64,000 bases of DNA from JAEYKI01 sp036679405 (GCA_036679405.1 JAVBVZ010000024.1:7101-71100), one strand, 5' to 3'. Shown: positions 33,868 to 42,610, counted from the stretch's first letter. Translations and numbers: made by a program. The notes: generated from the letters alone by a model not told the origin.

Positions 33868-35181
33868 TCAGCCAAACATTACCTCGTTCAAAATGCCTTC
33901 CAGATACTCCTGGCGGCCGCTCTGGTTTTGCACTTCGCCCAGCGAAAGCGCGTATTTTTCCAGGTCTTCGACCGTGGCTTTGCCCGAAACGATGTCCGCG
34001 CCGATACCCGATTTGTAGCTTGCGTAACGCTGCGCAACAAAGTCTTCGATCCGGCCGTCTTCGATCATCTTGGTCGCCATTCTAAGGCCCAGCGCAATGG
34101 TGTCCATACCGGCTATATAAGAATAGAAGGTATCTTCCTTTGTAAAGGAACCTCTGCGGACCTTTGCGTCAAAGTTGAAGCCGCCTTTTACAAAGCCGCC
34201 TGCTTTGATGATTTCATACATGGCCAGCGTAGCGTCGTACACATTGGTGGGGAACTGGTCGGTATCCCATCCGAGCAGCATGTCGCCCATGTTGGCGTCA
34301 ATGGAGCCGAACACGCCGTTCTCACGCGCAACGCGGATCTCATGCTGGAAGGTATGCATGGCCAGCGTGGCATGGTTTGCTTCCAGGTTCAGTTTCATTT
34401 CGTCTTTCAGACCGTATTTCTGCAGGAACATGATGCAGGTGGCCGCGTCAAAATCATACTGGTGCTTGGTGGGCTCTTTTGGCTTGGGCTCAATGTAGAA
34501 ATTGCCGGTAAAGCCGTTTTTGCGCGCATATTCGATCTCCATGCGCAAAAAGCGCGCCATGTTGTCAAGCTCAAGGCCCATGTTGGTATTGAGAAGGGTT
34601 TCGTAGCCTTCCCGGCCGCCCCAGAACGTATAGCCTTCGCCGCCCAGTTTCATGGTGCATTCAATGGCTTTTTTGGCCTGCGCCGCCGCATAGGCAAACA
34701 CATCCGCATTGCAGGAAGTGGCCGCACCGTGCATGTAGCGCTTGTTGCCGAACAGGTTTGCGGTTCCCCACAGCAGCTTTTTGCCGTTTTCATCCTGCAG
34801 TTCTTTTAAAAGATCAACAATTTCTTCTAAGTTGGCGTTGCTTTCCGCAAGGGTCTCGCCTTCGGGCGCAACGTCGCGGTCATGGAAGCAGTAGTAGTCC
34901 ATGCCCATTTTGTTTAAGAACTCAAAGGTTGCGCGGGCTTTGACCTTGGCGGAAGCCATGGCATCCGATTCGCCGTAGGAACGGTCAATGGACCCTTCGC
35001 CGAACATGTCTTTCATGTCGCTCGAGAAGGTATGCCAGTAAGAAGCCGTAAATTTCAGCTGCTCACGCATGGTTTTTCCGCCGACGACTTCGTCCGGATT
35101 GTAAAATTTAAAAGCAAAGGGGTTCTTGGATTTCGGCCCTTCATATTTAATGACGGGGATATCCTTATAGTATTCGGTCAT
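33868..35181 (-). CDS. xylA: Xylose isomerase
   Basis: Converts D-xylose to D-xylulose (and glucose to fructose). TIM barrel of the XylA family: FHDRDVAPEG near residue 97, YTFWGGREGYE near 183, FYIEPKPKEPTKHQYD near 228, LEANHATLA near 268 and the metal-binding SIDANMGD near 292. 437 residues, the longer class II form. Same operon as the isomerase/epimerase gene upstream. No xylulokinase or xylose transporter is in the window. Confidence 0.96.
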   Translation of the reverse strand: MTEYYKDIPVIKYEGPKSKNPFAFKFYNPDEVVGGKTMREQLKFTASYWHTFSSDMKDMFGEGSIDRSYGESDAMASAKVKARATFEFLNKMGMDYYCFHDRDVAPEGETLAESNANLEEIVDLLKELQDENGKKLLWGTANLFGNKRYMHGAATSCNADVFAYAAAQAKKAIECTMKLGGEGYTFWGGREGYETLLNTNMGLELDNMARFLRMEIEYARKNGFTGNFYIEPKPKEPTKHQYDFDAATCIMFLQKYGLKDEMKLNLEANHATLAMHTFQHEIRVARENGVFGSIDANMGDMLLGWDTDQFPTNVYDATLAMYEIIKAGGFVKGGFNFDAKVRRGSFTKEDTFYSYIAGMDTIALGLRMATKMIEDGRIEDFVAQRYASYKSGIGADIVSGKATVEDLEKYALSLGEVQNQSGRQEYLEGILNEVMFG

Positions 35182-35218
35182 TTCAGTTTCCTCCTGTTAA
35201 ATAGATACAAATTTGGTT

Positions 35219-36211
35219 TTATTCGTTGGAGATCGCTTTGTCGAACGCAACGTCGGACGGCGCAAAGTCCACATTGTGGACAAAGTCGCAGGCCTCGGTC
35301 CCGCCGTAGATGCGCTCCATGCCACTGTCTTCCCATTCCACCGAAAGCGGGCCCGTATAGCCGCCCTGGTTGAGTTCGCGGATGATTTCTTCAAAGTTTA
35401 CGTCGCCGTGCCCGAGGGAACGGAAGTTCCAGCCCCTGCGGGTATCGCCGAAGGTAATGAAAGAGCCCAGTATGCCCGCTTTGCCATCCAGCGTGACCGC
35501 CGCATCTTTCATATGCACGTGGTAAACGCGGTCAATAAAGTCGCGCAGGAAAATGGTCGTATCAACGCCCTGCCACAACAGATGGCTGGGGTCGTAATTG
35601 AACCCGAGGGTCTTCCTGTAATCAAACTCTTTCAAAAGCCGCTGAGCGGTGTAATAGTCAAACGCGATCTCGGTGGGATGCACTTCCAGCGCGAATTTTA
35701 CGCCGCATTTATCAAATTCGTCAAAAATGGGCGTCCACAGGTCAACGATCTCCGCAAACCCGGCGTCGATCATTTCGTCCGTTGTCTGCGGGAAAGAATA
35801 CCAGTACGCCCAGATGGGAGAGCCCATGAACCCGGTCACTACGTCCACGCCCATGTTTTTAGCGGCCTGCGCAATGTACTTCATTTCCTGGATGGCCCAC
35901 TTGCGGATCTCTTCCGGCTTGCCCGAAAGGCTGTTCGGCGCAAAGTTATCGAGGCGGGGATCCCATTTGTCGCCCACGCACTGGCCGGGCACATGCGCTG
36001 CCAGCGCCCAGCAGCCAAGGCCGTATTTTTTAAGCGTTTCTTTGCGCTCACGGACATAATCCAAATCTTTGGCGGCTTTCTCCGCGTTCAGATGGTTCCC
36101 CCATGCGGTAATCTCCAGTCCGTCATAGCCCATCTCACTGGCTGCCTTACACAGCTCTTCAAATTCCATATCGCCCCACTGAGCGGTCATTAAAGTTACC
36201 GGTCTACTCAT
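35219..36211 (-). CDS. Sugar phosphate isomerase/epimerase family protein (xylose isomerase-like TIM barrel)
   Basis: AP endonuclease family 2 fold, used by many sugar and inositol isomerases and epimerases; substrate unknown. Seen: YDGLEITAWGNHL near residue 28, metal ligand candidates in FALEVHPTEIAFD (near 176), YDPSHLLWQG (near 208), VYHVHMKDA (near 234) and LSVEWEDSG (near 292). 330 residues. I chose the ATG at 36211, with AAAGGAG upstream; a GTG 9 bp earlier overlaps the spacer. Its operon with xylA suggests it acts on a pentose or related sugar. Confidence 0.8.
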   Translation of the reverse strand: MSRPVTLMTAQWGDMEFEELCKAASEMGYDGLEITAWGNHLNAEKAAKDLDYVRERKETLKKYGLGCWALAAHVPGQCVGDKWDPRLDNFAPNSLSGKPEEIRKWAIQEMKYIAQAAKNMGVDVVTGFMGSPIWAYWYSFPQTTDEMIDAGFAEIVDLWTPIFDEFDKCGVKFALEVHPTEIAFDYYTAQRLLKEFDYRKTLGFNYDPSHLLWQGVDTTIFLRDFIDRVYHVHMKDAAVTLDGKAGILGSFITFGDTRRGWNFRSLGHGDVNFEEIIRELNQGGYTGPLSVEWEDSGMERIYGGTEACDFVHNVDFAPSDVAFDKAISNE

Positions 36212-36288
36212 AGAAAACACTCCTTTTCCGTTGAATTTTTTTGATTTTAAAATGCTTGATAAATTCTCTAAACTATGCTTACTTGCTT

Positions 36289-36317
36289 ATGTTATAACAG
36301 TTTTTTTGCGTTGTCAA
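36289..36317 (-). promoter_or_regulatory. Promoter of the isomerase-xylA operon
   Basis: Minus strand TTGACA (36312-36317), 17 bp, TAACAT (36289-36294). Inverted repeats TTGTC/GACAA (36311-36330) and TTTTGTA/TACAAAA (36332-36354) lie over and upstream of the -35 box and may bind a sugar regulator. Confidence 0.6.
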
Positions 36318-36383
36318 CACATCCGGACAAGTTTTGTATATTAATTTTACAAAAACATATGATATGTTCTTTTTTTCAGGTCA

Positions 36384-36412
36384 TTGACTTTTGCCGCCAA
36401 GTATTATATTAT
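36384..36412 (+). promoter_or_regulatory. Promoter of tRNA-Arg
   Basis: TTGACT (36384-36389), 17 bp, TATTAT (36407-36412), 18 bp before the tRNA. Confidence 0.65.
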
Positions 36413-36430
36413 AGAAAAGCTCTTATTTAA

Positions 36431-36507
36431 GTGCCCGTAGCTCAGCCGGATAGAGTGTTTGGCTACGAACCAAAAGGTCGGGGGTTCGAATCCCTTCGGG
36501 CACGCCA
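36431..36507 (+). tRNA. tRNA-Arg (anticodon ACG)
   Basis: A complete cloverleaf: acceptor GTGCCCG/CGGGCAC, D arm TAGCTCAGCCGGATAGAG, anticodon loop CTACGAA closed by TTTGG/CCAAA, T arm with GGTTCGAATCC, and an encoded CCA end. Anticodon ACG reads CGN arginine codons after A-to-I editing at the first position. 77 nt. Single tRNA gene with its own promoter. Confidence 0.95.
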
Positions 36508-36640
36508 AAAATGCCTGTGGCTGCTGAGCGGTCGCGGGTGTTTTTTTGCCCTTTTCAGCCCAAAAAGGCCCCATTTGCAACTCTGCGATTTTTTGCTATG
36601 ATATCTTTAATGTTATAAATATATATGTTTGGAGAATGCT

Positions 36641-37924
36641 TTGGATTATACGCAAGCTTGCAGCATGCTGAGAACGGCGGCTCGTCTGGGGTCCCGCCCG
36701 GGCCTTGCGAACATCAGCCGCCTGTGCGCCCTTTTGGGCGACCCGCAAAACAAACTCAGAACCGTCCATGTGGCCGGCACCAACGGCAAAGGGAGCACCT
36801 GCGCCATGCTTGCTTGCATGGGCGCGGAAGCCGGATACAAAACCGGGCTCTTTACTTCGCCGTTTTTTGAAGATTACCGCGAAAGCCTCCTTATAAACGG
36901 CCGCATGGTCTCAAAGGACGCGTTTGCACGGTCTTTTTGCACTGTGCACGAAAAAGCGCGCATTATGGAAGCGGAGGGAAATGCCCCCACCGAATTTGAA
37001 CTGCTCACCGCCTGCGCTTTTGTCTGTTTTTTGCGCGAAGGGTGTACGCTGGTCATACTGGAGGCCGGAATGGGCGGCCGGCTGGACGCAACCAATGTGG
37101 TTTCCTCGCCCCTTGCGTGCGTGATCTGCGCCATCAGCCTGGACCATACCGCGTATCTGGGAGAAACCCCTCTTGCCATTGCCGCCGAAAAATGCGGCAT
37201 TATTAAAGAGGGAAGGCCGGTTGTCGCCTACCCGGACCAGCCGCCCGGTGTTCTCAGATTGATCCGCAAAACCGCCCGCGAAAAAAACGCTCCTTTTTTC
37301 CTGCCGTCTTCCGCACAGCTTCATATTGACGACGCCGGGCTTTTCGGAACACGGTTTACCTACCAAAACGCCGCGTACCAAACCGCCATGCCGGGCGCGC
37401 ACCAGGTAAAAAACGCCGCGCTCGCCCTTGAAGCTGTGCATGCGCTCGCCCGGGAAAGCGGCGTGCGCATTTTGCAGTCCGCCGCTGCTTCCGGTCTTGA
37501 AAAAGCACGCCTGCCCGCGCGGCAGGAAGTTTTTTGCCAAAAGCCCCTTATCCTGCTGGACGGCGCGCATAACCTGCAGGGCATCTGCGCGCTGGCCGAA
37601 ACGGCGGCGGCTTTTGTAAACGTCCGTCCGGTCGCGGTGGTAATGGGCATGCTGGCCGACAAGCAGTACGAACAGTCCATTGCCCAAATGGCGCCGGCCG
37701 CGGATCTTTTTGTCGCGACCACGCCCCAAAACCCGCGGGCCCTCCCGGCGCAGGACACGGCAACGTGCGCGCTTCCTTATGCAAAGCGGATTTCCCTGCA
37801 GCCGGACATAGGCGGCGCGCTCAAAGAGGCTCTCCTTTTTGCCGGGGAAAACGGCGCGGTGATCGTTTGCGGGTCGCTGTATGTGGCGCTGGCTGCCCGC
37901 CGCCTGCTTCAGAATAAAAAATGA
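36641..37924 (+). CDS. folC: Folylpolyglutamate synthase / dihydrofolate synthase
   Basis: Adds glutamate to folates so that they are kept in the cell; some members also make dihydrofolate. ATP-binding VAGTNGKGSTCAMLA near residue 47, LEAGMGGRLDATNVV near 140 and SLDHTAYLG near 166, with a C-terminal Mur-ligase-like domain (LLDGAHNLQG near 305). I chose TTG at 36641 because GGAG lies 6 bases before it; an in-frame TTG at 36629 precedes that site. About 427 residues. The next gene is a folate transporter behind a folate riboswitch. Confidence 0.93.
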   Translation: MDYTQACSMLRTAARLGSRPGLANISRLCALLGDPQNKLRTVHVAGTNGKGSTCAMLACMGAEAGYKTGLFTSPFFEDYRESLLINGRMVSKDAFARSFCTVHEKARIMEAEGNAPTEFELLTACAFVCFLREGCTLVILEAGMGGRLDATNVVSSPLACVICAISLDHTAYLGETPLAIAAEKCGIIKEGRPVVAYPDQPPGVLRLIRKTAREKNAPFFLPSSAQLHIDDAGLFGTRFTYQNAAYQTAMPGAHQVKNAALALEAVHALARESGVRILQSAAASGLEKARLPARQEVFCQKPLILLDGAHNLQGICALAETAAAFVNVRPVAVVMGMLADKQYEQSIAQMAPAADLFVATTPQNPRALPAQDTATCALPYAKRISLQPDIGGALKEALLFAGENGAVIVCGSLYVALAARRLLQNKK

Positions 37925-37954
37925 TTGTACAACCGCTCCGAGTTATGCTATAAT
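37925..37954 (+). promoter_or_regulatory. Promoter of folT
   Basis: Extended -10 TGCTATAAT (TATAAT at 37949-37954) with TTGTAC 18 bp upstream (37925-37930), immediately after the folC stop. Confidence 0.55.
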
Positions 37955-37966
37955 CTGTCCGAAGAT

Positions 37967-38064
37967 GCACAGAGTAGATATTACGCGTTAAGTTTTAAAG
38001 GATGGGAAGTCGCCTTTAACCGAAAGACGTACGCGTCTGCGGTGTAATATCGCGTCCGCTGTGC
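37967..38064 (+). ncRNA. Tetrahydrofolate riboswitch (THF-I)
   Basis: The outer helix is GCACAG (37967-37972) with CTGTGC (38059-38064). Inside are the conserved elements of the THF class: GAGTAGAT, GCGTTAAGT, GGATGGGAAGTCGCC, ACCGAA, GCGGTG and CGCGTCCGC, in the usual order. It precedes a folate transporter gene, as in other Firmicutes, and is followed by a terminator-like hairpin, so folate probably lowers folT expression. Confidence 0.92.
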
Positions 38065-38074
38065 TGCGATTTTT

Positions 38075-38107
38075 AAAGAAGCCTTTTTATTCCTACGGCC
38101 TTCTTTT
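38075..38107 (+). terminator. Intrinsic terminator of the THF riboswitch
   Basis: AAAGAAGCC (38075-38083) pairs with GGCCTTCTTT (38097-38106) with one bulge, followed by T. Likely expression platform of the riboswitch. Confidence 0.55.
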
Positions 38108-38152
38108 GTTTGCAGTCGTTTTCTGTGAATCTTAAAAAAGGAGGTTATTTTT

Positions 38153-38689
38153 ATGCAAATTAAAACCAGAGATCTTGTCATTGCCGGGCTTTTCATTGCA
38201 ATAAGCGTGCTTCTGACCCGGGTTTTTTCCGCCAACCTGATGATTGCCGGCGTGAACAGCGCCCGCCTTTCCATCGGTTTTGTGCCCATCATGCTGGCCG
38301 GTATTATTCTCGGTCCCGGGCTCGGTATGTGCGTGGGCGCCCTGGCGGACCTACTGGGATTTTTGCTGTTTCCAAGCGGCATGTATTTTCCGCTTCTTAC
38401 GCTGACCAGCGCGGTCGTGGGCGCGCTGCCCTGGGCCGTCTACCGGCTGACCGCAAAATTCAAGGAATGGCTGCGCGTGCTGCTGGCGGTGGGGGTGACC
38501 CAGGTGGCCTGTTCCATGTTTATGCAGACGCTGTGGCTTTCCATTATGTTTGGAAAATCCTATGAACTGCTTTTTTATCCGCGGGCCGTCATCGCCCTGG
38601 TCACCATCCCTATTTACTTTTTGATCATCCAGTCCGTGATTGCCGCGCTCAGGAAAGCAAAAATCATTTCCAAGGCAAACGAGGTATAG
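38153..38689 (+). CDS. folT: Folate-family ECF transporter S component
   Basis: Membrane subunit that binds folate and works with a shared ECF module, not in the window. 178 residues with about six hydrophobic segments; family features include the TRDLVIAGLFIAISVLLTRV start and GIILGPGLGMCVGALADLLG block near residue 66. ATG at 38153 after AAAAAAGGAGG. The assignment is supported by the THF riboswitch upstream and folC before it. Confidence 0.9.
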   Translation: MQIKTRDLVIAGLFIAISVLLTRVFSANLMIAGVNSARLSIGFVPIMLAGIILGPGLGMCVGALADLLGFLLFPSGMYFPLLTLTSAVVGALPWAVYRLTAKFKEWLRVLLAVGVTQVACSMFMQTLWLSIMFGKSYELLFYPRAVIALVTIPIYFLIIQSVIAALRKAKIISKANEV

Positions 38690-38704
38690 GCAGACCCTTT
38701 GAGA

Positions 38705-38741
38705 CAAAAGCTTTCGGGAGCGTCCTTCCGGAAGCTTTTTT
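38705..38741 (+). terminator. Terminator after folT
   Basis: AAAAGCTTTCGG and CCGGAAGCTTTT with a run of T. Confidence 0.8.
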
Positions 38742-38798
38742 GGTTGTCCGCCCGTCTTTTCAATGATAAAATAATAAAATACCCCCTGCGGGGGAAGC

Positions 38799-39452
38799 AT
38801 GAAGGAGCTTTGTTTGATTTACCTGTTTTTTTCTGCCCTGACCGTAGGCTTTTCGGGCGCTATGATGCCCGGTTCCCTGCTGACATACACCATACAGCAA
38901 TCTCTTAAGACCGGCGTGCGCGCAGGCATACTGATTTCCATCGGCCACGCCCTGCTGGAACTGGGACTGATTTTTTTGATCCTTCTGGGCCTGGGCGCCG
39001 CGCTGCAATCGGATGCGGCGCAAATTGCCATCGGGCTTGCGGGCGGCGCATTGCTGATCATTATGGGCGTGCAGATGCTGACGGGCGCCGCGCGAAACAC
39101 CGTCCGCATCCAGACGGGGGACGGCCAGGCAAAAGCGAAAAATTATAAACTGGTACTATCCGGCGCGCTGATCAGCGCGGCCAATCCGTATTTCCTGCTC
39201 TGGTGGGCGGTGATCGGCCTCGGGTTTATCATGCAATCCTACGCAACGCTGGGGTCGGCCGGCGTAGCCGTTTATTACTTCGGACATATTACGGCGGATT
39301 TTATATGGTATGTGTCCATCTCGGCCGTGATCGCAAAAACAAGGCATTTCATCAAAGAAAAACCTTACCGCTTCCTGATCGGCGGCCTGGGCGGCCTGCT
39401 CATATACTTTGGCGCCACCTTTATTGCAGGGGCGTTTTCATATTTTTACTGA
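38799..39452 (+). CDS. LysE/RhtB-family exporter
   Basis: Exporter for amino acids or related compounds; the substrate is unknown. 217 residues, about six membrane segments, with the family start GFSGAMMPGSLLTYTIQQSLKTG and the ISAANPYFLLWWAVIG block near residue 130. ATG at 38799 after GGGGGAAGC. It stands alone between the folT terminator and a convergent lipoprotein gene. Confidence 0.82.
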   Translation: MKELCLIYLFFSALTVGFSGAMMPGSLLTYTIQQSLKTGVRAGILISIGHALLELGLIFLILLGLGAALQSDAAQIAIGLAGGALLIIMGVQMLTGAARNTVRIQTGDGQAKAKNYKLVLSGALISAANPYFLLWWAVIGLGFIMQSYATLGSAGVAVYYFGHITADFIWYVSISAVIAKTRHFIKEKPYRFLIGGLGGLLIYFGATFIAGAFSYFY

Positions 39453-39474
39453 TGCCAAAAAGAAATGCCGGCTT

Positions 39475-39978
39475 TTATTCGGGGCCGCTGCCGTCACGGT
39501 CCGTTACAAAAAGCTTCAGCGTTCCCGTAAAATCTCTTCCCCTAAACCCTACATACCAGCTTTTTTCCTGAATGCAAAACGTTTGGGCATACCTTCCGTC
39601 CGCAGCGGCCAGCACCTTGGGGCCGCCGTTCCCGCATACCAAAAGCAGCTCTCCTTCTCCTTTTTTTGCCGTCATATCACATATGATATCCACTTTGCCG
39701 CCGCCTTTTCTTTCAACACAGGTCCCGCCAAAGAGATATTCGGTTTTTTCAAATCCCTCGTAATCCGCACTGTATACGCCCACATAGCTGTCTTCGCCGA
39801 AGGCTCTTTCCCCGGTCAGCATATCGTCGGCGGTCAGGGGCTTTTCTCCAAAATATGATATTGCGTCGTTATACAGTCTGAGCGCCGCATTTTTGTCAAA
39901 AGCCGAACAGCCGGACAGGGCGACGAGCGATAAGGCGGCCAAAACAAACGCGATCCCTTTTTTTATGATTTTAAACAT
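39475..39978 (-). CDS. Putative lipoprotein of unknown function
   Basis: The N-terminus is a lipoprotein signal peptide: basic KIIKK, hydrophobic stretch, lipobox LSGC with the lipidated Cys near residue 23. The mature part (about 145 residues) has no family I recognise; it is glycine- and charge-rich and probably beta-rich (YVGVYSADYEGFEKTEYLFGG). I chose the ATG at 39978, preceded by AGGAGGAGAAGT. It follows a small membrane protein gene by 11 bp and appears to be at the end of the ABC exporter operon. Confidence 0.75.
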   Translation of the reverse strand: MFKIIKKGIAFVLAALSLVALSGCSAFDKNAALRLYNDAISYFGEKPLTADDMLTGERAFGEDSYVGVYSADYEGFEKTEYLFGGTCVERKGGGKVDIICDMTAKKGEGELLLVCGNGGPKVLAAADGRYAQTFCIQEKSWYVGFRGRDFTGTLKLFVTDRDGSGPE

Positions 39979-39989
39979 ACTTCTCCTCC

Positions 39990-40277
39990 TTAATGGATCC
40001 AGCCCGGTATGCTTGCGCAAACCAGGACAACGGTTGCCGTAAGATAGATGCCGTTTAAAACAAGGGCTATGCCCGGCAAGGTGCCGCGTATCTTTTTTTT
40101 AGCATATATGTACATGGAAAAGACAAACGCGGCGACAATGTAAATACCGTAAGCCGCTATAATGATTTCCGCGGCGGGTGACTTAAGCGCAAATTCGTAT
40201 TGGCGCCAGATCAGGATGGTCCATGGCACAACGGCCGAGACCAGGTCTAAAACAGACAGGATTTTTATTTTTTTCAT
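39990..40277 (-). CDS. Small membrane protein of unknown function (95 aa)
   Basis: Three hydrophobic segments (about residues 8-24, 37-57 and 68-90) separated by a basic loop (YAKKKIRG). No family recognised. ATG at 40277; the AGGAG is 12 bases away, further than usual, and a 4-codon ATG-to-TGA reading frame whose stop overlaps the start lies in between, so coupled re-initiation is possible. It lies between the ABC permease and the lipoprotein, all on the minus strand. Confidence 0.65.
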   Translation of the reverse strand: MKKIKILSVLDLVSAVVPWTILIWRQYEFALKSPAAEIIIAAYGIYIVAAFVFSMYIYAKKKIRGTLPGIALVLNGIYLTATVVLVCASIPGWIH

Positions 40278-40294
40278 GGTTCAGGCATGCTCCT

Positions 40295-41065
40295 TTAATT
40301 TTTTTCATAATTTCCAAACCGCAGGCACGCAATCAAAACGGTGGCGGCGCCCATAACAACGGCCACAGGTATCCACGGGACCGGCGCCATGGCCGCCGTT
40401 TCTTTACCGGTGGCAAATTTGTCCATCTCGGACGCGATCAGCATCATTGGATAGCACATCGGGTAGACATACCACACTTTTGTGTTGATTGCCAAAACAA
40501 CGGGAACAACCGACGCCAGCCCGACGCCGACGGAAGCAACGGGTTTTTTAAGCAGCACGCTGATCATCCAGTAAACGGCGGCCATGGGGACCGATACGGC
40601 AAACAGCAGCGCGCACACTTTAAAAACATATGGGGCGGCCAGCACAAAATCATACTGGAACTTTGCAGAAGCAAGATATGCAAACGGGAAATATGAAACG
40701 CACATCAGCAGTATTTCTATTGCCATCAGGATGACGGCAACGCAGTATTTTGCCAGGCAAAGCTCTGTTTTCCCAACGGGCAGGGAAAGCATCTTGCAAA
40801 ATCCGTTGTCGGCCCGTTCCGTCTGGATGATCAAAACAGTAATGACGACCAGGCTCGCCGGAAGCATAAACCAGGCAAAACCCAGAAACGACTGGATAAA
40901 ATAGTTGTTTTCAGGCGATATCCCCATGGGGTTCACCTTAAAATTTGCGTCTGCATTCATCACGGCCATGCCCCATATTAAAACAACGGGGGCAATAAAA
41001 ATAAATAATATTTTTGAACGGCGCAGTTTTTTAAATTCTACGCCGATCAGTGAAAAAAAGTTCAC
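40295..41065 (-). CDS. ABC exporter permease, LanG/CprC-like
   Basis: Membrane subunit of an ABC-2 type exporter resembling the lantibiotic-immunity permeases. About six hydrophobic segments over 256 residues; the start MNFFSLIGVEFKKLRRSKIL has the usual cytoplasmic helix before the first segment. Start is GTG at 41065, preceded by AAGGAGGAG at 6 bases; the open frame extends 345 bp further upstream but that part is the antisense-phase shadow of the next permease. The start overlaps the stop of that permease by 4 bp (GTGA). Confidence 0.8.
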   Translation of the reverse strand: MNFFSLIGVEFKKLRRSKILFIFIAPVVLIWGMAVMNADANFKVNPMGISPENNYFIQSFLGFAWFMLPASLVVITVLIIQTERADNGFCKMLSLPVGKTELCLAKYCVAVILMAIEILLMCVSYFPFAYLASAKFQYDFVLAAPYVFKVCALLFAVSVPMAAVYWMISVLLKKPVASVGVGLASVVPVVLAINTKVWYVYPMCYPMMLIASEMDKFATGKETAAMAPVPWIPVAVVMGAATVLIACLRFGNYEKN

Positions 41066-41778
41066 GCTGCTCTCCTCCTTAATTGTGACAATACGATTCC
41101 CGCTCCCAAAAACAAACCGGTTTCCGCCAAAGCGGCAATAAAAACGTCTCCGTTTGCCGCGATCCCCCGGGCGGAAAGCTGATACGGCATTAAGAAAGGA
41201 TAGTACGCCATCCCCGCGGCATACTGCAAAATCATGGCCGCAAACAGGCCGACCACGCCGATCCCCAAAGTGATCCACATATTTTTGAAAAATGAGGACA
41301 CCGCCAGGGTCAGCGAAAGCACGGGCAGTGACAAAACGAATGCGCCGCCTATCAGGCGGGCAATGTCCGCCGCTGTATTGCTTTGCGGGGAAAACCATTT
41401 CCATATGCAAAAATACAACGACCCCCCTTCTATGGCAAAGACGGCCGCAAAAACAGCGGCCAGCAAAAAAAACTTGCTCAGAAAAACGCTGCCCAAACGT
41501 ATGGGCAGCATGTCCATGCGCTGGATGGCGTTGTCCGCAAACTCAATATGGTAGACGATGCACGTCCCCACGATCATCAGAAAGCTGTTAAACATTGCCA
41601 TCAGCATCCAGTCCGAACGCATTAGGCTTTCCAAAGGCGGGATGGACGGGTCTATAATAAAGTGCCCCCGCGCCGCCAGGTCTATCACCGGCAGGAGCGC
41701 CGCTAAAATCCCGCCTGCAATCAAGCCGGGCAGCAGCGCGGTCCCCTTCAGCTTTTTAAATTCCAAAACCGGATTCAT
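41062..41778 (-). CDS. ABC exporter permease, LanE/CprB-like
   Basis: Second membrane subunit, 238 residues and about six hydrophobic segments, with the N-terminal LEFKKLKGTALLPGLIAGG typical of these permeases. Overlaps the ATPase gene upstream by 4 bp (ATGA) and the following permease by 4 bp, so the three are translationally coupled. Probably pumps a cationic antimicrobial peptide out of the membrane. Confidence 0.8.
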   Translation of the reverse strand: MNPVLEFKKLKGTALLPGLIAGGILAALLPVIDLAARGHFIIDPSIPPLESLMRSDWMLMAMFNSFLMIVGTCIVYHIEFADNAIQRMDMLPIRLGSVFLSKFFLLAAVFAAVFAIEGGSLYFCIWKWFSPQSNTAADIARLIGGAFVLSLPVLSLTLAVSSFFKNMWITLGIGVVGLFAAMILQYAAGMAYYPFLMPYQLSARGIAANGDVFIAALAETGLFLGAGIVLSQLRRRAA

Positions 41779-42536
41779 GCCCTGACCCCTCTTTTCATGT
41801 TGTCGTTTTCTATGACGGCAAGAAAGGTGTCTTCCAGGTTGTCCGTAGGATATCCCTTTTGGGCCGCGTCTTTTTTAAGGTCCTGCAGCGCGCCCTCAAA
41901 CAGCAGTGTGCCGCGGTTCAATATGCCAATGTCGTCCGCCATCAACTCTACTTCGGACAGCAGATGCGACGAAACCAGGACCGTACATTCAAACTGCTGC
42001 GGCAGCGAACGGATCAGCGAACGGATTTCATGGATGCCCACCGGATCAAGCCCGTTGGTGGGTTCGTCCAGCATCAGTATGGGCGGCCTGCCGATCAGCG
42101 CCCCGGCCAGGCCCAGCCGCTGCTTCATTCCAAGCGAATATTTTTTTGCCGCCCGTTTCCGGTACTCTGTAAGCCCTACTAATTGAAGCGCATCTGAAAT
42201 GCTGGATTTCGGCAGCCCGAGTATCCTGCGGATGATGTCCAGGTTTTCTTCTCCGGTCAGGTTTCCGTAGAACGCAGGCGATTCAATAAGAGAACCGACT
42301 TTTCGCAGTATCTCTATGCGTTCCAATGAGGTTTTCCCGTCTATGGTGAAAGTTCCGCCGGACGGCCGGGTCAGCCCCAAAAACATCTTCATGGTGGTGG
42401 ATTTCCCCGCGCCGTTCGGCCCGATGAATCCGTAGACCGTGCCTTTGCGCACATGAAGATTAAGGTTTGATACGGCCGAGAAACCGGAATAGTTTTTTGT
42501 CAGCGAGTTCGTTTCAATAATGCCGGTTGTATTCAA
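41775..42536 (-). CDS. ABC exporter ATPase, LanF/BcrA-like
   Basis: Energy subunit of the exporter. Walker A GPNGAGKST near residue 38, signature-region LGMKQRLGLAGAL near 135, Walker B ILMLDEPTNGLDP near 155 and a switch His in VSSHLLSEVE. 253 residues. Start is TTG at 42536 with GGAG about 11 bases upstream. Transcribed away from the response regulator gene. Confidence 0.88.
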   Translation of the reverse strand: MNTTGIIETNSLTKNYSGFSAVSNLNLHVRKGTVYGFIGPNGAGKSTTMKMFLGLTRPSGGTFTIDGKTSLERIEILRKVGSLIESPAFYGNLTGEENLDIIRRILGLPKSSISDALQLVGLTEYRKRAAKKYSLGMKQRLGLAGALIGRPPILMLDEPTNGLDPVGIHEIRSLIRSLPQQFECTVLVSSHLLSEVELMADDIGILNRGTLLFEGALQDLKKDAAQKGYPTDNLEDTFLAVIENDNMKRGVRA

Positions 42537-42610
42537 CTTCTTAAACGCTCCTTTTTTTTGGAATATACCCGCATTTTACTCCCCGAACCTTGCGGCAGCC
42601 TTCTCTCCTC

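Noticed and set aside
41066..41410. A longer reading of the LanG-like permease starting at 41410
   Set aside because: The extra 115 residues are Arg/Gly-rich and out of phase with the neighbouring permease, and a GTG with a strong ribosome binding site lies at 41065.
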